Below are positions 34,709-43,242 of a DNA stretch of 64,000 bases, piece after piece (position 1 is the stretch's first letter; each line of letters opens with the position of its first letter). Both the position numbers and the translations under genes were made by a program. Location of the stretch: NCBI GenBank assembly GCA_044464225.1, contig JBIQLN010000006.1:62001-126000 (forward strand), given 5' to 3'. Below the pieces are notes generated by a model that was not told the DNA's origin, searched no databases, and saw only the letters and a list, made by a program, of their open reading frames with translations. The DNA comes from 66-474 sp044464225. GTDB lineage: Bacteria > Pseudomonadota > Gammaproteobacteria > Xanthomonadales > Rhodanobacteraceae.

Positions 34709-36559
34709 ATGATCCGGGCGATGCTGAACCCCTCGCACGTAAAATCCCGTGTGTGCCTGTGCGCGTTGGCGCTGCTGCTGCTGGCGGGCTGTGCACCACT
34801 TTCCACCAAGCGCATCCAGCGCGCCGACCACATCGTCGCACTGACCGCGGACAGCCGGATCGACTGCCAGCGCGTCGATCGCTGCGCCAAACCTTCGCCG
34901 TTCCTGGCCCAGGCGGACCGCGCGATCGCGAATTCCACGAGCGAACAGCCGCGCAACACCGTCACCCTGCTCAACATTGGCCAGAACGCGCTCGCTGCGC
35001 GCCTCAACCTGATCCGGGGCGCGCGGAAGTCCATCGATATCCAGACCTACATCTGGGCCAAGGACGACGCCGGCATGCTGGTGCTGGACGAACTGGTGAA
35101 AGCCGCGCGGCGCGGCGTGCAGGTACGAATCCTCGCCGATCAACTGGGATCGCTCAATGATCCGAAACTGTTGTCGCGCCTGGCGCGCGCCAGCGTGAAC
35201 CTGCACATCAAGTTGTACAACCCGACCTTCGACAGCGCCCACAGCAACTATGTCGAGTACGCGGCGAGCGTGCTGTGCTGCTTCCGCAAGTTCAACCAGC
35301 GGATGCACACCAAGTTGTTCCTGGTGGACGACAAGGTCGGCATCGTGGGCGGCCGCAATTATGCCAACAACTACTACGACTGGGATCCACAAATGGATTT
35401 CCTGGACCGCGACGTGCTGGTGGCGGGACCCGCCGGACGCCAGATGGAGAAGAGCTTCGATCTCTTCTGGCACAACGATCGCGCGGTGCCGCTGACACAC
35501 CTGAAGGATGTCAATGCCGACATCCTGAAGCACCCATTCGACGCCGAGCCATGGATGGAGCCGGCATTCGCCGATCCGCAGCGGGTGGCGACGACGCGCG
35601 GGGACGCGGAAGACCCCGGTTGGCTGGCGGGCAACCTGCTCGACCACAGCCTCGATGTCGGCCTGGTCGACTACTTTTACGACCTGCCCTCGAAAGCCGA
35701 GGCGGTACACGGGCCGGATTCCCGCGAACTGACGCGCGATCTCATGAAGATGCTCTCGGACGCGCACCAGGAGGTCGTGCTGCAGACGCCTTACCTGGTG
35801 CTGACGCGCCGCGCGGGCAGGATCTTCAAGGCGCTGCGGCAGAAACAGCCGCCCGTGAAGGTGCTCGTGTCCACCAACTCGCTGGCTTCCACGGACGCGA
35901 TCGGGGTGTACGCGCTTTCCTACAAGCACCACAAGAAATACCTGGTGGATTACGGTTTCCACATCCATGAATTGATGCCGCACCCCGCCGATGCCCCCGA
36001 CATGCTGGGCGACTACTACCGGCTGTCCGGTTTCGGGTCGGAGGAGTCTTCGGCGCATCGCGGGGGTCGCGCGCCGATCGAGCCGGGCAATCCCGGCCCG
36101 CGCATCAGCCTGCACGCGAAGTCGCTGGTCGTGGACGGCCGCATCGCGATGGTCGGCTCGCACAACTTCGATCCGCGCTCGGCCGACTACAACACCGAGG
36201 GCGGCATCATCATCGACGATCCGGCGTTCGCCGACCAGGTACGCGCGGCGATCCTGCGCGACGCCGCGCCGCAGAACGCGTGGCTGGTCGCGCCGCGGCA
36301 TCCGATCCCGATCATCGGCGACGTCAGCCAGGCGATCGGCGACGTCTCGCGCAAGTTGCCGATCTTCGACCTCTGGCCCTGGGCGTACGCCACCGATTAC
36401 CAGTTGAAGCCCGGCTGCGAGCCGGTGCCCGCCACGGACCCGGACTTCCTGAAGTGCTGGGAGCCGGTCGGCGACTTTCCGCAGGTCAACCTGTCGTTGA
36501 CGGCCATCATCACGCGCTTCATCACCGCGTTCGGCGCCGGCATCCAGGGGATCCTCTAG
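34709..36559 (+). CDS. Phospholipase D-family lipoprotein (cardiolipin synthase-like)
   Basis: A 616-residue protein with a lipoprotein signal ending LLLLAGC. It has two HKD catalytic motifs, HTKLFLVDDKVGIVGGRN and HAKSLVVDGRIAMVGSHNFD, spaced as in ClsC-type phosphatidyltransferases. A role in phospholipid head-group exchange (cardiolipin synthesis) in the envelope is likely but lipase or nuclease activity cannot be excluded. The ATG at 34709 avoids overlap with the YceI gene; ATG at 34721 is equally possible. A hairpin follows the stop. Confidence 0.85.
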   Translation: MIRAMLNPSHVKSRVCLCALALLLLAGCAPLSTKRIQRADHIVALTADSRIDCQRVDRCAKPSPFLAQADRAIANSTSEQPRNTVTLLNIGQNALAARLNLIRGARKSIDIQTYIWAKDDAGMLVLDELVKAARRGVQVRILADQLGSLNDPKLLSRLARASVNLHIKLYNPTFDSAHSNYVEYAASVLCCFRKFNQRMHTKLFLVDDKVGIVGGRNYANNYYDWDPQMDFLDRDVLVAGPAGRQMEKSFDLFWHNDRAVPLTHLKDVNADILKHPFDAEPWMEPAFADPQRVATTRGDAEDPGWLAGNLLDHSLDVGLVDYFYDLPSKAEAVHGPDSRELTRDLMKMLSDAHQEVVLQTPYLVLTRRAGRIFKALRQKQPPVKVLVSTNSLASTDAIGVYALSYKHHKKYLVDYGFHIHELMPHPADAPDMLGDYYRLSGFGSEESSAHRGGRAPIEPGNPGPRISLHAKSLVVDGRIAMVGSHNFDPRSADYNTEGGIIIDDPAFADQVRAAILRDAAPQNAWLVAPRHPIPIIGDVSQAIGDVSRKLPIFDLWPWAYATDYQLKPGCEPVPATDPDFLKCWEPVGDFPQVNLSLTAIITRFITAFGAGIQGIL

Positions 36560-36563
36560 ATTT

Positions 36564-36586
36564 GCGTTCATCCGTGAACGCCCTTT
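36564..36586 (+). terminator. Hairpin after the PLD gene, possible terminator
   Basis: GCGTTCA-TCCG-TGAACGC is a perfect 7-bp stem with a tight 4-base loop, 4 bp after the stop. Only three T residues follow, so intrinsic termination is uncertain. Confidence 0.35.
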
Positions 36587-36631
36587 CGCGAGTGTCCCCG
36601 AACCGTTCGAAGCCGGTACTCCGCTGGACAC

Positions 36632-36664
36632 CCGGAACGGCCATCCATGGCCCGACTTTTCACG
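36632..36664. repeat. Dispersed palindromic element (copy 1)
   Basis: The core GGCCAT-CC-ATGGCC is an exact palindrome inside CGGAACGGCCATCCATGG and is followed by CGACTTTTCACG. Related copies lie at 56349-56388 and 60211-60254, all outside genes. Confidence 0.55.
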
Positions 36665-36751
36665 AAAGCCGAGCCCGCGCCGGAGATTGACGGGCCCAAG
36701 GCTGCTCGGTAGGCTGGCGCATTCTGCCGCCCCCGTTCGAGGATTCAAGCC

Positions 36752-37327
36752 ATGCCGATGGACATCAACATCCAGTTGAGCGACGACGACCTGCAGTTCT
36801 TCGTCAAGGGCATGCACGAAGTCGAGGCATCCGTCCAGGCCGCCGACTCCGACAAGATCATTACCGCCGCGCAGGCGTTGCTGGACGAAACCCGCGGCGC
36901 GCAGCACGCGCCGCCGTTCATCGCCGAGCGTCTCGACAGTGTCGAATCCCTGATCTCGATGGCCGGCGACGTGGGCTTCAACCTGCCCGACGAAGATCGC
37001 CATCGCGTACTGGCTGCGCTGGCCTATCTGGCCGATCCCGAGGATTCGATTCCCGATCGGGTGCCGGTGCTGGGCTTCCTCGATGACGCGATCATGATCG
37101 AGCTGTGCCGCCGCGACCTGCAATTCGAAATCGAGGCCTACGACGATTTCTGCGCGTGGCGCAACGACGAAGCGCGCGCGCGCGGCGAAGACCCGGCCAA
37201 GCTGATGGTGCAACGGGCCGACTGGGCCGATGCGCGCGCCGCCGAAGCCATTGCCCGGATGCACCGCCGCCGCCGCGAATCCTACGCCAGCGGGGCGTGG
37301 AAACCGACGCTGTTCAAGGTCGGCTGA
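36752..37327 (+). CDS. DUF1232 (YkvA-family) protein
   Basis: A 191-residue protein with a central DUF1232 segment (about 85-120): LAYLADPEDSIPDRVPVLGFLDDAIMIE, given here only in part as ADPEDSIPDRVPVLGFLDDA. This is the conserved block of the YkvA family. No signal peptide is seen, and the C-terminal 60 residues are basic and helical. Its function is unknown. A good ribosome-binding site (GAGGA) precedes the ATG. Confidence 0.8.
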   Translation: MPMDINIQLSDDDLQFFVKGMHEVEASVQAADSDKIITAAQALLDETRGAQHAPPFIAERLDSVESLISMAGDVGFNLPDEDRHRVLAALAYLADPEDSIPDRVPVLGFLDDAIMIELCRRDLQFEIEAYDDFCAWRNDEARARGEDPAKLMVQRADWADARAAEAIARMHRRRRESYASGAWKPTLFKVG

Positions 37328-37501
37328 ACCGCGGCGCTACATCGCGCCACAGGCTGGGCCGACGCGGACTCCATCCGCGAAAGCCCAATGCCAAGCGGTT
37401 TACAGATTTTGCTGAATGCAATGAGGCCCGACGAGGGGTTTCGGCGCAACGCGTCGGGGCCGGCTTCGCGCGGCGCCTCCCAACCTGTGCGCCTCGGCAA
37501 C

Positions 37502-38785
37502 CTACCGCTCCATGATCGCGACGACGCCCATGCCGCCGGCGGTGCAGATGGAAATCAGTCCGCGACCGGAACCCTTCTGCGCCAGCAGTTTTGCAAGCGT
37601 CGCCACGATGCGCGCGCCGGTGGCCGCAAACGGATGCCCTGTCGCAAGACTCGATCCATGGACGTTGATCCTGGCGGGATCGATCGCGCCCAGCGGCGCA
37701 TCCAGGCCCAGCCGATCCCGGCAATAGTCCGGCGACTCCCACGCGCGCAACTGGCACAGCACCTGCGCGGCGAAGGCTTCGTGGATTTCGTAGAAATCGA
37801 AATCCTGCAAGGTCAATCCCGCACGTTGCAGCATGCGCGGCACCGCGATGGTCGGCGCCATCAACAGGCCTTCGCCGTGCACGTAATCGACTCCGGCCAC
37901 TTCCGCGAACGTGAGATACGCCAGCACCGGCAGCCCGCGCGCGCGCGCCCAGTCCTCGCTGGCGAGCAGCACCGCCGCGGCACCATCCGACAGCGCCGAT
38001 GAATTGCCGGCGGTGAGCGTGCCCTTGCCCGAGCTTCGATCGAACGCCGGCTTCAGGGCGGCAAGTTTTTCGAGCGTGGTGTCGGCACGCAACAGATTGT
38101 CACGCGCGACCCCGCGAAACGGCACCACCAGGTCTTCGAAGAAGCCGGTGTCGTAGGCGGCCGCGAGCTTCCGATGGCTTTCCAGCGCCCACCGATCCTG
38201 CTCGGCTCGACCGATCTTCCATTCGCGCGCCATCTTTTCGCAGTGCTGCCCCATCGAAAGGCCGGTGCGCGGTTCGACGACGCCGGGCACCTGCGGTTTC
38301 AATTCGCGCAGGCGGAAGCCGGCCGTCGCGGCGCGCAACTTCTGCCCGAAAGTCTTCGCACGATTCAAGTCCAGCAGGCGTTGTTGCAGGCGATTCGAAT
38401 AAGTCAGTGGCACCTGGCTGGTGGTGTCGGAGCCACCCCCGATACCCGCTTCGATCTGGCCGGTCGCGATCTTCTGCGCGACCAGGATCGCGTTGTCGAG
38501 CGAGGTACCACAGGCGCGCGCGGTGGTGATGCCGGGCGTGGTCATCGCAAGGCCGGACGATTGCAGCGCTTCGCGCGCGAGGTTCCAGTCGGCCGGATGC
38601 TTCATCACCGCACCGAATGCGACTTCGCCGAGTTCCACGCCGTGCAGGCCGAACTTCTCGACCAGCGCGCCCAGCACTTCCACGCTCATGCCGAAATTGC
38701 CGAGATCGGCATACGCGGTGTCGCGCTTGCAGAATGGAATGCGGGTGCCACCGAGCACGGCGACGCGGCGGGTTTGGGGAATCAT
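37502..38785 (-). CDS. Acetyl-CoA C-acyltransferase (FadI-like thiolase)
   Basis: A 427-residue thiolase. The acyl-accepting Cys92 is in TTARACGTSLDNA; the catalytic His residues are in YEIHEAFAAQ and GSSLATGHPFAATGAR; and the second Cys is in SICTAGGMGV. Length and the N-terminal RRVAVLGGTRIPF fit the FadI branch, which removes acetyl-CoA at the end of beta-oxidation. No FadJ/hydratase partner is adjacent, so it may instead serve another acyl-CoA pathway. Confidence 0.88.
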   Translation of the reverse strand: MIPQTRRVAVLGGTRIPFCKRDTAYADLGNFGMSVEVLGALVEKFGLHGVELGEVAFGAVMKHPADWNLAREALQSSGLAMTTPGITTARACGTSLDNAILVAQKIATGQIEAGIGGGSDTTSQVPLTYSNRLQQRLLDLNRAKTFGQKLRAATAGFRLRELKPQVPGVVEPRTGLSMGQHCEKMAREWKIGRAEQDRWALESHRKLAAAYDTGFFEDLVVPFRGVARDNLLRADTTLEKLAALKPAFDRSSGKGTLTAGNSSALSDGAAAVLLASEDWARARGLPVLAYLTFAEVAGVDYVHGEGLLMAPTIAVPRMLQRAGLTLQDFDFYEIHEAFAAQVLCQLRAWESPDYCRDRLGLDAPLGAIDPARINVHGSSLATGHPFAATGARIVATLAKLLAQKGSGRGLISICTAGGMGVVAIMER

Positions 38786-38944
38786 GGCGAACTCTCGCAG
38801 CGCTTCCCGGCAATTATGTCGTCATTCCGCAGCGTGCGCAGCGATGGTCCGAACCGGATCGGCTCGAAGCCCCGCCCATGCCAGGGCACCACGGCGTCCG
38901 GGCCACCATGCCGCCACCGCCATCCGGAGGCAGGCTGGCCGGGC

Positions 38945-39406
38945 CTAACCGAAATCGATGAAACCCCGCCGCAGCATCTTGTACGACTCTTCCTCCATGC
39001 CGAGCGAGGCATAGGTTTGCTGCGCACGTGCGTTGTCGCGCTCCACATACAGACGCAAGCCGACCGCGCCGGCCGCACGTGCACGACGTTCGACGTCCGC
39101 ATACAGGGCGCGGAACACACCGCGTCGGCGCGCGGCGGGGGTCACGTACACGCTCTGGAACCACCACCAGTCGCCGTTGCGCCAATCGCTCCATTCACGG
39201 GTGATCAGCAGACAACCGGCCGGTTCGCCGTCGCACTCGGCGACCAGGTAGAACCCGCGATGCTGGTCCTCGAATACCGCGCGCGTGCCGCGCGCCAGGA
39301 CATCGCGGTCGAGCGTCTTTTGCTCGGTCTCCCGCGCCATCGCGATGTTGCTGTCGACCAGGAACGGGATGTCGGCGGGATCGGCGATGCGGATGACGAT
39401 GGGCAT
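38945..39406 (-). CDS. GNAT-family N-acetyltransferase
   Basis: A 153-residue GNAT protein. The acetyl-CoA loop is VYVTPAARRRGVFRALY (R/Q-x-x-G-x variant RRRGVF), with RLYVERDNARAQQTYASLGM in the C-terminal half. The start at 39406 gives MPIVIRIADPADIPFL, typical of the fold. Substrate unknown. It lies 133 bp downstream of ntrC on the same strand. Confidence 0.85.
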   Translation of the reverse strand: MPIVIRIADPADIPFLVDSNIAMARETEQKTLDRDVLARGTRAVFEDQHRGFYLVAECDGEPAGCLLITREWSDWRNGDWWWFQSVYVTPAARRRGVFRALYADVERRARAAGAVGLRLYVERDNARAQQTYASLGMEEESYKMLRRGFIDFG

Positions 39407-39539
39407 GGATGTCGGTACTCCGGATCGGCAAAGCCTAGCAAACCGCGTCATGGCGCCGCAGCCTGGGCGGCAGGGCGGGCGCGATCAATCCCTTCGAAGT
39501 CCGCGACGCCGCCGTGGGGTCCACGCGCCTCAGGGCGGA

Positions 39540-41036
39540 CTACTGCTTTTTCCGGTTCCCGAAGACCCGTCGCTTCCGCGGCTCGTCCCCCGCGCCATCG
39601 GCTGCGCCGATGTCCGCTCCGGCATCCCGCGGTGCGGACCCCGACTCCCGGCTTTTGCGCGAACTCCCCAACTTGCGGGTCAGCGTATTGCGGCCCAGCC
39701 CCAGTGCCTTCGCGGCATGCTGGCGATGCCCGTCATGCGCGGCCAAGGCGGCATCCAGCAGCACCCACTCGAAGCGCTCGCGCGCGCGCGCATGCAGGTT
39801 CTCCGCGTCGCCAGCGAGCTCGGCTTCGGCCCATGTACGCAACGAGGATTCCCAAGGCAGACTCGCACCCCCCGAGCGGGGGCGCACGGACATGCCGGCT
39901 TCTTCGAGGTCTTCGCGGCGAATCGTTGCGCCCGGCGCAATCACCGCGAGGCGCCGGCAAAGGTTTTCCAGTTGTCGGACATTGCCGGGAAATTCCATCT
40001 TCGCCAGCGCCTGCAACGCGGCCGGCGCAAAGCGTTTCTCCGGCAATTCCAGATCCTGCACCGCGGCGGCGAGGAACTGCTTCGCCAGCAGCGGGATGTC
40101 GGCGCGGCGATCGCGCAGGGCGGGCAGGTGGATGCGCAGCACGTCGAGGCGATGCATCAGGTCGGCGCGAAACTCGCCCCGTGCCACCTTGGCATCGAGG
40201 TCCTGATGGGTCGCCGCCAGTACGCGGACGTCGCTGCGGATCAGTTCGCGCCCGCCCACACGGTAGAACTCGCCACCGGCCAACACGCGCAACAGGCGCG
40301 TCTGCAACGCGAGTGGCATGTCGCCAATCTCATCGAGGAAAAGCGTGCCGCCCTCGGCCTGCTCGAAACGCCCCGCCATGCGCCGCTGCGCACCGGTGAA
40401 CGCGCCGGCCTCGTGCCCGAACAGTTCCGACTCCAGCAGTTCGGCGGGAATCGCGGCGGTATTCAGGGCAACGAACGGCCGCGTGCGGCGTGCGCTTTCC
40501 TCGTGCAGCGCACGCGCCACGAGTTCCTTGCCGGTGCCGGTTTCACCCGTGACCAGAACGTTCAAGTCGCTGGCCGCGACCCGGCCGATCAGCCGGAACA
40601 CGGCGCGCATCGGCGCGCTTTCGCCCAGCAATGCATGACGCGGCGTGGGGACGTCGGCCGCGGCGTTCGTCTGTTCCGATGCGTGCAGGGCGCGTTGCAC
40701 CGACGCCACGGCCTGCGCGAGGTCGAAGGGCTTGGGCAGATAATCGGTCGCGCCCTCGCGATACGCCGCGGCGGTGGTCGCGACGTCGGTGAAGGCGCTC
40801 ATCACCATCACCGGCAAGTCCGGATGCGCGGTCCTGATGGTGCGCAACAGCGCAAGACCACCTGCCCCGGGCAGGCGCACGTCGCAAACCACCAGCCCCG
40901 GCACGGCATGGCGCAACGCGGTTTGGGCAGCTTCGGCATCGGCGAATTCGCTGACGTCATGCCCCGCATCGCGAAGCGCCGTGGCCAATACGAAGCGCAC
41001 CGCACGATCGTCGTCGACGATGAAGATTTCGCTCAT
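39540..41036 (-). CDS. ntrC: Sigma-54-dependent response regulator, NtrC-like
   Basis: A 498-residue enhancer-binding protein. The receiver domain has phosphoacceptor Asp52 (VVCDVRLPGAGG) and Lys102. The AAA+ domain has Walker A GETGTGKE (about 164-171) and the sigma-54 contact loop GAFTGA (211-216). A Fis-type HTH follows (HRQHAAKALGLGRNTLTRKLG), then a basic tail of about 35 residues beyond the usual end. Together with ntrB (4-bp overlap, ATGA) it forms the nitrogen-control pair. An NtrC-type box precedes ntrB and another precedes glnA, supporting the NtrC rather than a generic assignment. Confidence 0.9.
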   Translation of the reverse strand: MSEIFIVDDDRAVRFVLATALRDAGHDVSEFADAEAAQTALRHAVPGLVVCDVRLPGAGGLALLRTIRTAHPDLPVMVMSAFTDVATTAAAYREGATDYLPKPFDLAQAVASVQRALHASEQTNAAADVPTPRHALLGESAPMRAVFRLIGRVAASDLNVLVTGETGTGKELVARALHEESARRTRPFVALNTAAIPAELLESELFGHEAGAFTGAQRRMAGRFEQAEGGTLFLDEIGDMPLALQTRLLRVLAGGEFYRVGGRELIRSDVRVLAATHQDLDAKVARGEFRADLMHRLDVLRIHLPALRDRRADIPLLAKQFLAAAVQDLELPEKRFAPAALQALAKMEFPGNVRQLENLCRRLAVIAPGATIRREDLEEAGMSVRPRSGGASLPWESSLRTWAEAELAGDAENLHARARERFEWVLLDAALAAHDGHRQHAAKALGLGRNTLTRKLGSSRKSRESGSAPRDAGADIGAADGAGDEPRKRRVFGNRKKQ

Positions 41037-42052
41037 TCGGATTCTCCAACGCGCGGACGCCGCGGCAGCAACAGCACGAAACAGGTGCCGGAATCGCGTG
41101 CCTGAAGGGTCAGGTCGCCGCCGTGCTCGCGCGCGATTTCACGCGCCAGCGCGAGGCCAAGGCCGGTGCCGTTGGCACGTCCGGAAACCAGCGGCTCGAA
41201 CAGCGTGGCGGCGATCGCTGGTGGCACGCCATCGCCATCGTCCTCGACCTCGAGTCTCAACGCCGGCACACGTTGTCCATGCGCATCGCGCCACCCCGCC
41301 TCGGCGCGGCTGCGCAACACGATGCGACCCGCATTCGCCTCGACCGCATTGCGCATCAGGTTGAGGATGGCCTGCAGCAGGCGATCGGGATCGCCCTGCC
41401 AGGCAGGCAGGCTGGGGTCATAGTCACGCACGACGTCGACACCGGCACCTTCGGCCTTCAGCAAATCGGCAGCGCGTTCGAGTACGGCGTGCACGTTGGC
41501 CGCACGTGTCACCATCGTGTTGCGCGCGCCCAGCAGGCGTTCGGCGAGTGTCGCGAGCCGCGCCGCTTCCTCGCGAATGAGCTGCGCTAGACCACGCTGA
41601 CGTGCATCGCCCGCGCGCTGCTCCAGCAACTGTGCCGCACCCGAAATTGCCGCGAGGGGATTCCGGATTTCGTGCGCAAAACCCCGCAGCGATTCGGATA
41701 CCCGGGGTGAACCGGCAACCGGCGCGGCCGGATGCGCTTCCACCCACACGCAGGCGTCGCCGGGCGTGAAGGCGAAATCCACCCGTGCTTCCCGCCCCGG
41801 TGCCGCACACACCGCGACATTGCGCAAACGCAGGGTGACGCCCTGCTGCCGCGCCCGCGCCGCCAGTTCGTGCAGGCGTTCGCCCTCCGGCTTCAGGGCC
41901 GCGAGCGTCTCATGGAGGATCCTTGAGAGCCCGAAACCGGTGTGTTCGATGAATGCCGGGTTGGCCTGCGTGACACGCAATGCCGCATCCAGCCGCGCCA
42001 CGCCGGTGGCCAGTTCGTTGAAAGCTGCCGCTTCCAGATTGGTGCGTTGCAT
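41033..42052 (-). CDS. ntrB: Nitrogen-regulation histidine kinase, NtrB-like
   Basis: A 339-residue soluble kinase with no transmembrane segment. A PAS-like N-terminus (about 8-110, TQANPAFIEHTGFGLSRI) is followed by the dimerisation/phosphoacceptor segment GFAHEIRNPLAAISGAA (His127). The HATPase has NLMRNAVEAN, EDDGDGVPP and GTGLGLALAREI. Size and the HEIRNPL motif match GlnL/NtrB, which phosphorylates NtrC when glutamine is scarce and is switched to phosphatase by PII. PII genes are not in this window. Confidence 0.9.
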   Translation of the reverse strand: MQRTNLEAAAFNELATGVARLDAALRVTQANPAFIEHTGFGLSRILHETLAALKPEGERLHELAARARQQGVTLRLRNVAVCAAPGREARVDFAFTPGDACVWVEAHPAAPVAGSPRVSESLRGFAHEIRNPLAAISGAAQLLEQRAGDARQRGLAQLIREEAARLATLAERLLGARNTMVTRAANVHAVLERAADLLKAEGAGVDVVRDYDPSLPAWQGDPDRLLQAILNLMRNAVEANAGRIVLRSRAEAGWRDAHGQRVPALRLEVEDDGDGVPPAIAATLFEPLVSGRANGTGLGLALAREIAREHGGDLTLQARDSGTCFVLLLPRRPRVGESE

Positions 42053-42069
42053 TGCACCAATCTAGTGCA
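42053..42069 (-). promoter_or_regulatory. NtrC-type box abutting the ntrB start
   Basis: Read on the coding strand of ntrB this is TGCACTAGATTGGTGCA. It differs at only two central positions from the strong enteric site TGCACTAAAATGGTGCA as I remember it. It touches the ATG, so binding would more likely block expression than activate it, like the repressing site at the E. coli glnL promoter. The rest of the 324-bp gap to 42376 contains no gene I can support. Confidence 0.6.
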
Positions 42070-42376
42070 TCGCCGGTGCCGACGCAAAGCTTGGCGGCAC
42101 GTCCCCTGACGGAGGCTCCGGACGCGTTTCATGCAAATGCCGTAGCGCCGGGTTTCCTCTCCGGAACGCTCGCCCGTGCGTCTTCAGCGACACGAAACGC
42201 CCCGTTGAACCGCAGCGCGGGCCTGGCATGCGACGCAGCGGCCCGGGGCGCGCGCTGACCCACGCTCGCCACGTTGACGCCTGCCCTCCCGTTCAGGCCT
42301 ACGTGGAACGCGTGGCGGCGCCCGCGCAGATGAACGCGCAGGCGCCCGGCCGTCGGTCGACCAGCACCGCAAGACA

Positions 42377-43036
42377 TCAGCGCGCGACGCGGAAGGTCAG
42401 GTTGTAGCGCCGCGCGCCGGTCAAAGGATGCTCGCCGTCCTTGATCGGAAGCACGCCGTGATAGCGCATGCGCGACGGGCCGCCCCATGCCACCACGTCG
42501 CCGTGCACGAGCGGCACGCGCCGCTGCGGTTCATTGCGCGCCAGTCCGCCGAACAGGAAGGTGGCCGGCAACCCCAACGACACCGACACGATCGGGGCGT
42601 GACGATCGCGTTCATCCTGATCCTGGTGCAGGGTGAGGCGTGCGGCGACTTCGTATCGGTTGATGAGGCACACATCGGGGATGTAATCGTCGAACCCCGC
42701 CGCCCCCGCTGCCGCGCGCGCGAGGCTGACAAACGGCGCGGGCATCGGCGGCCACGGCTTGTTGGTGTCGGGATCGATGGAAGCATAGCGGTAGCCGCGC
42801 CGGTCGCTGAACCAGCCGACCACCCCGCAGTTGGTCATCGCCACCGACATGGTCTTGCCGCCGGGCGTGACCAGATGCCGGAACGGCGACAACGCCGCGA
42901 TGCCCTGGATTTCCCGCAGCAACGCATCGGCGGCATCGAGCGCAAACCCGCGCAGCACCCAGGCGCCGGGCGCGAGTTGCTCACGCAGTCCGATGGAGGG
43001 TGCGTCGTCGAACAGGCCAGGATTGGCGTTGCGCAT
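42377..43036 (-). CDS. alkB: DNA oxidative demethylase AlkB
   Basis: A 219-residue Fe(II)/2-oxoglutarate dioxygenase that removes methyl groups from 1-methyladenine and 3-methylcytosine in DNA. The iron ligands are in LTLHQDQDERD (HxD) and MRYHGVLP (His), and the 2-oxoglutarate Arg in RRYNLTFR. MTNCGVVGW and the substrate loop SDRRGYRYAS are also typical. It stands alone, without ada or an LexA-like site that I can see. Confidence 0.95.
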   Translation of the reverse strand: MRNANPGLFDDAPSIGLREQLAPGAWVLRGFALDAADALLREIQGIAALSPFRHLVTPGGKTMSVAMTNCGVVGWFSDRRGYRYASIDPDTNKPWPPMPAPFVSLARAAAGAAGFDDYIPDVCLINRYEVAARLTLHQDQDERDRHAPIVSVSLGLPATFLFGGLARNEPQRRVPLVHGDVVAWGGPSRMRYHGVLPIKDGEHPLTGARRYNLTFRVAR

Positions 43037-43242
43037 GATGGCAGCATAGCGCGCCGATCGATGCGCGCACCCCGATCACGTCTCAACGAAAAGTCACCTT
43101 TCCAAAGAATTGACAACTCACCTCAAGCGGCCCATCCGCACCGCCGATAAACCGAGGGTGCGACGTGCGCGAGTGCCCGGTGACGTACCGGGCCCGCAGT
43201 CGCCCATCAGGCGAATGTCGCGAGTGATTCGGTGAGGCTGCT

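Noticed and set aside
34667..37264. An 865-codon open frame on the - strand opposite the PLD and DUF1232 genes
   Set aside because: Antisense shadow produced by high GC; the + strand genes have HKD motifs, signal peptide and ribosome-binding sites.
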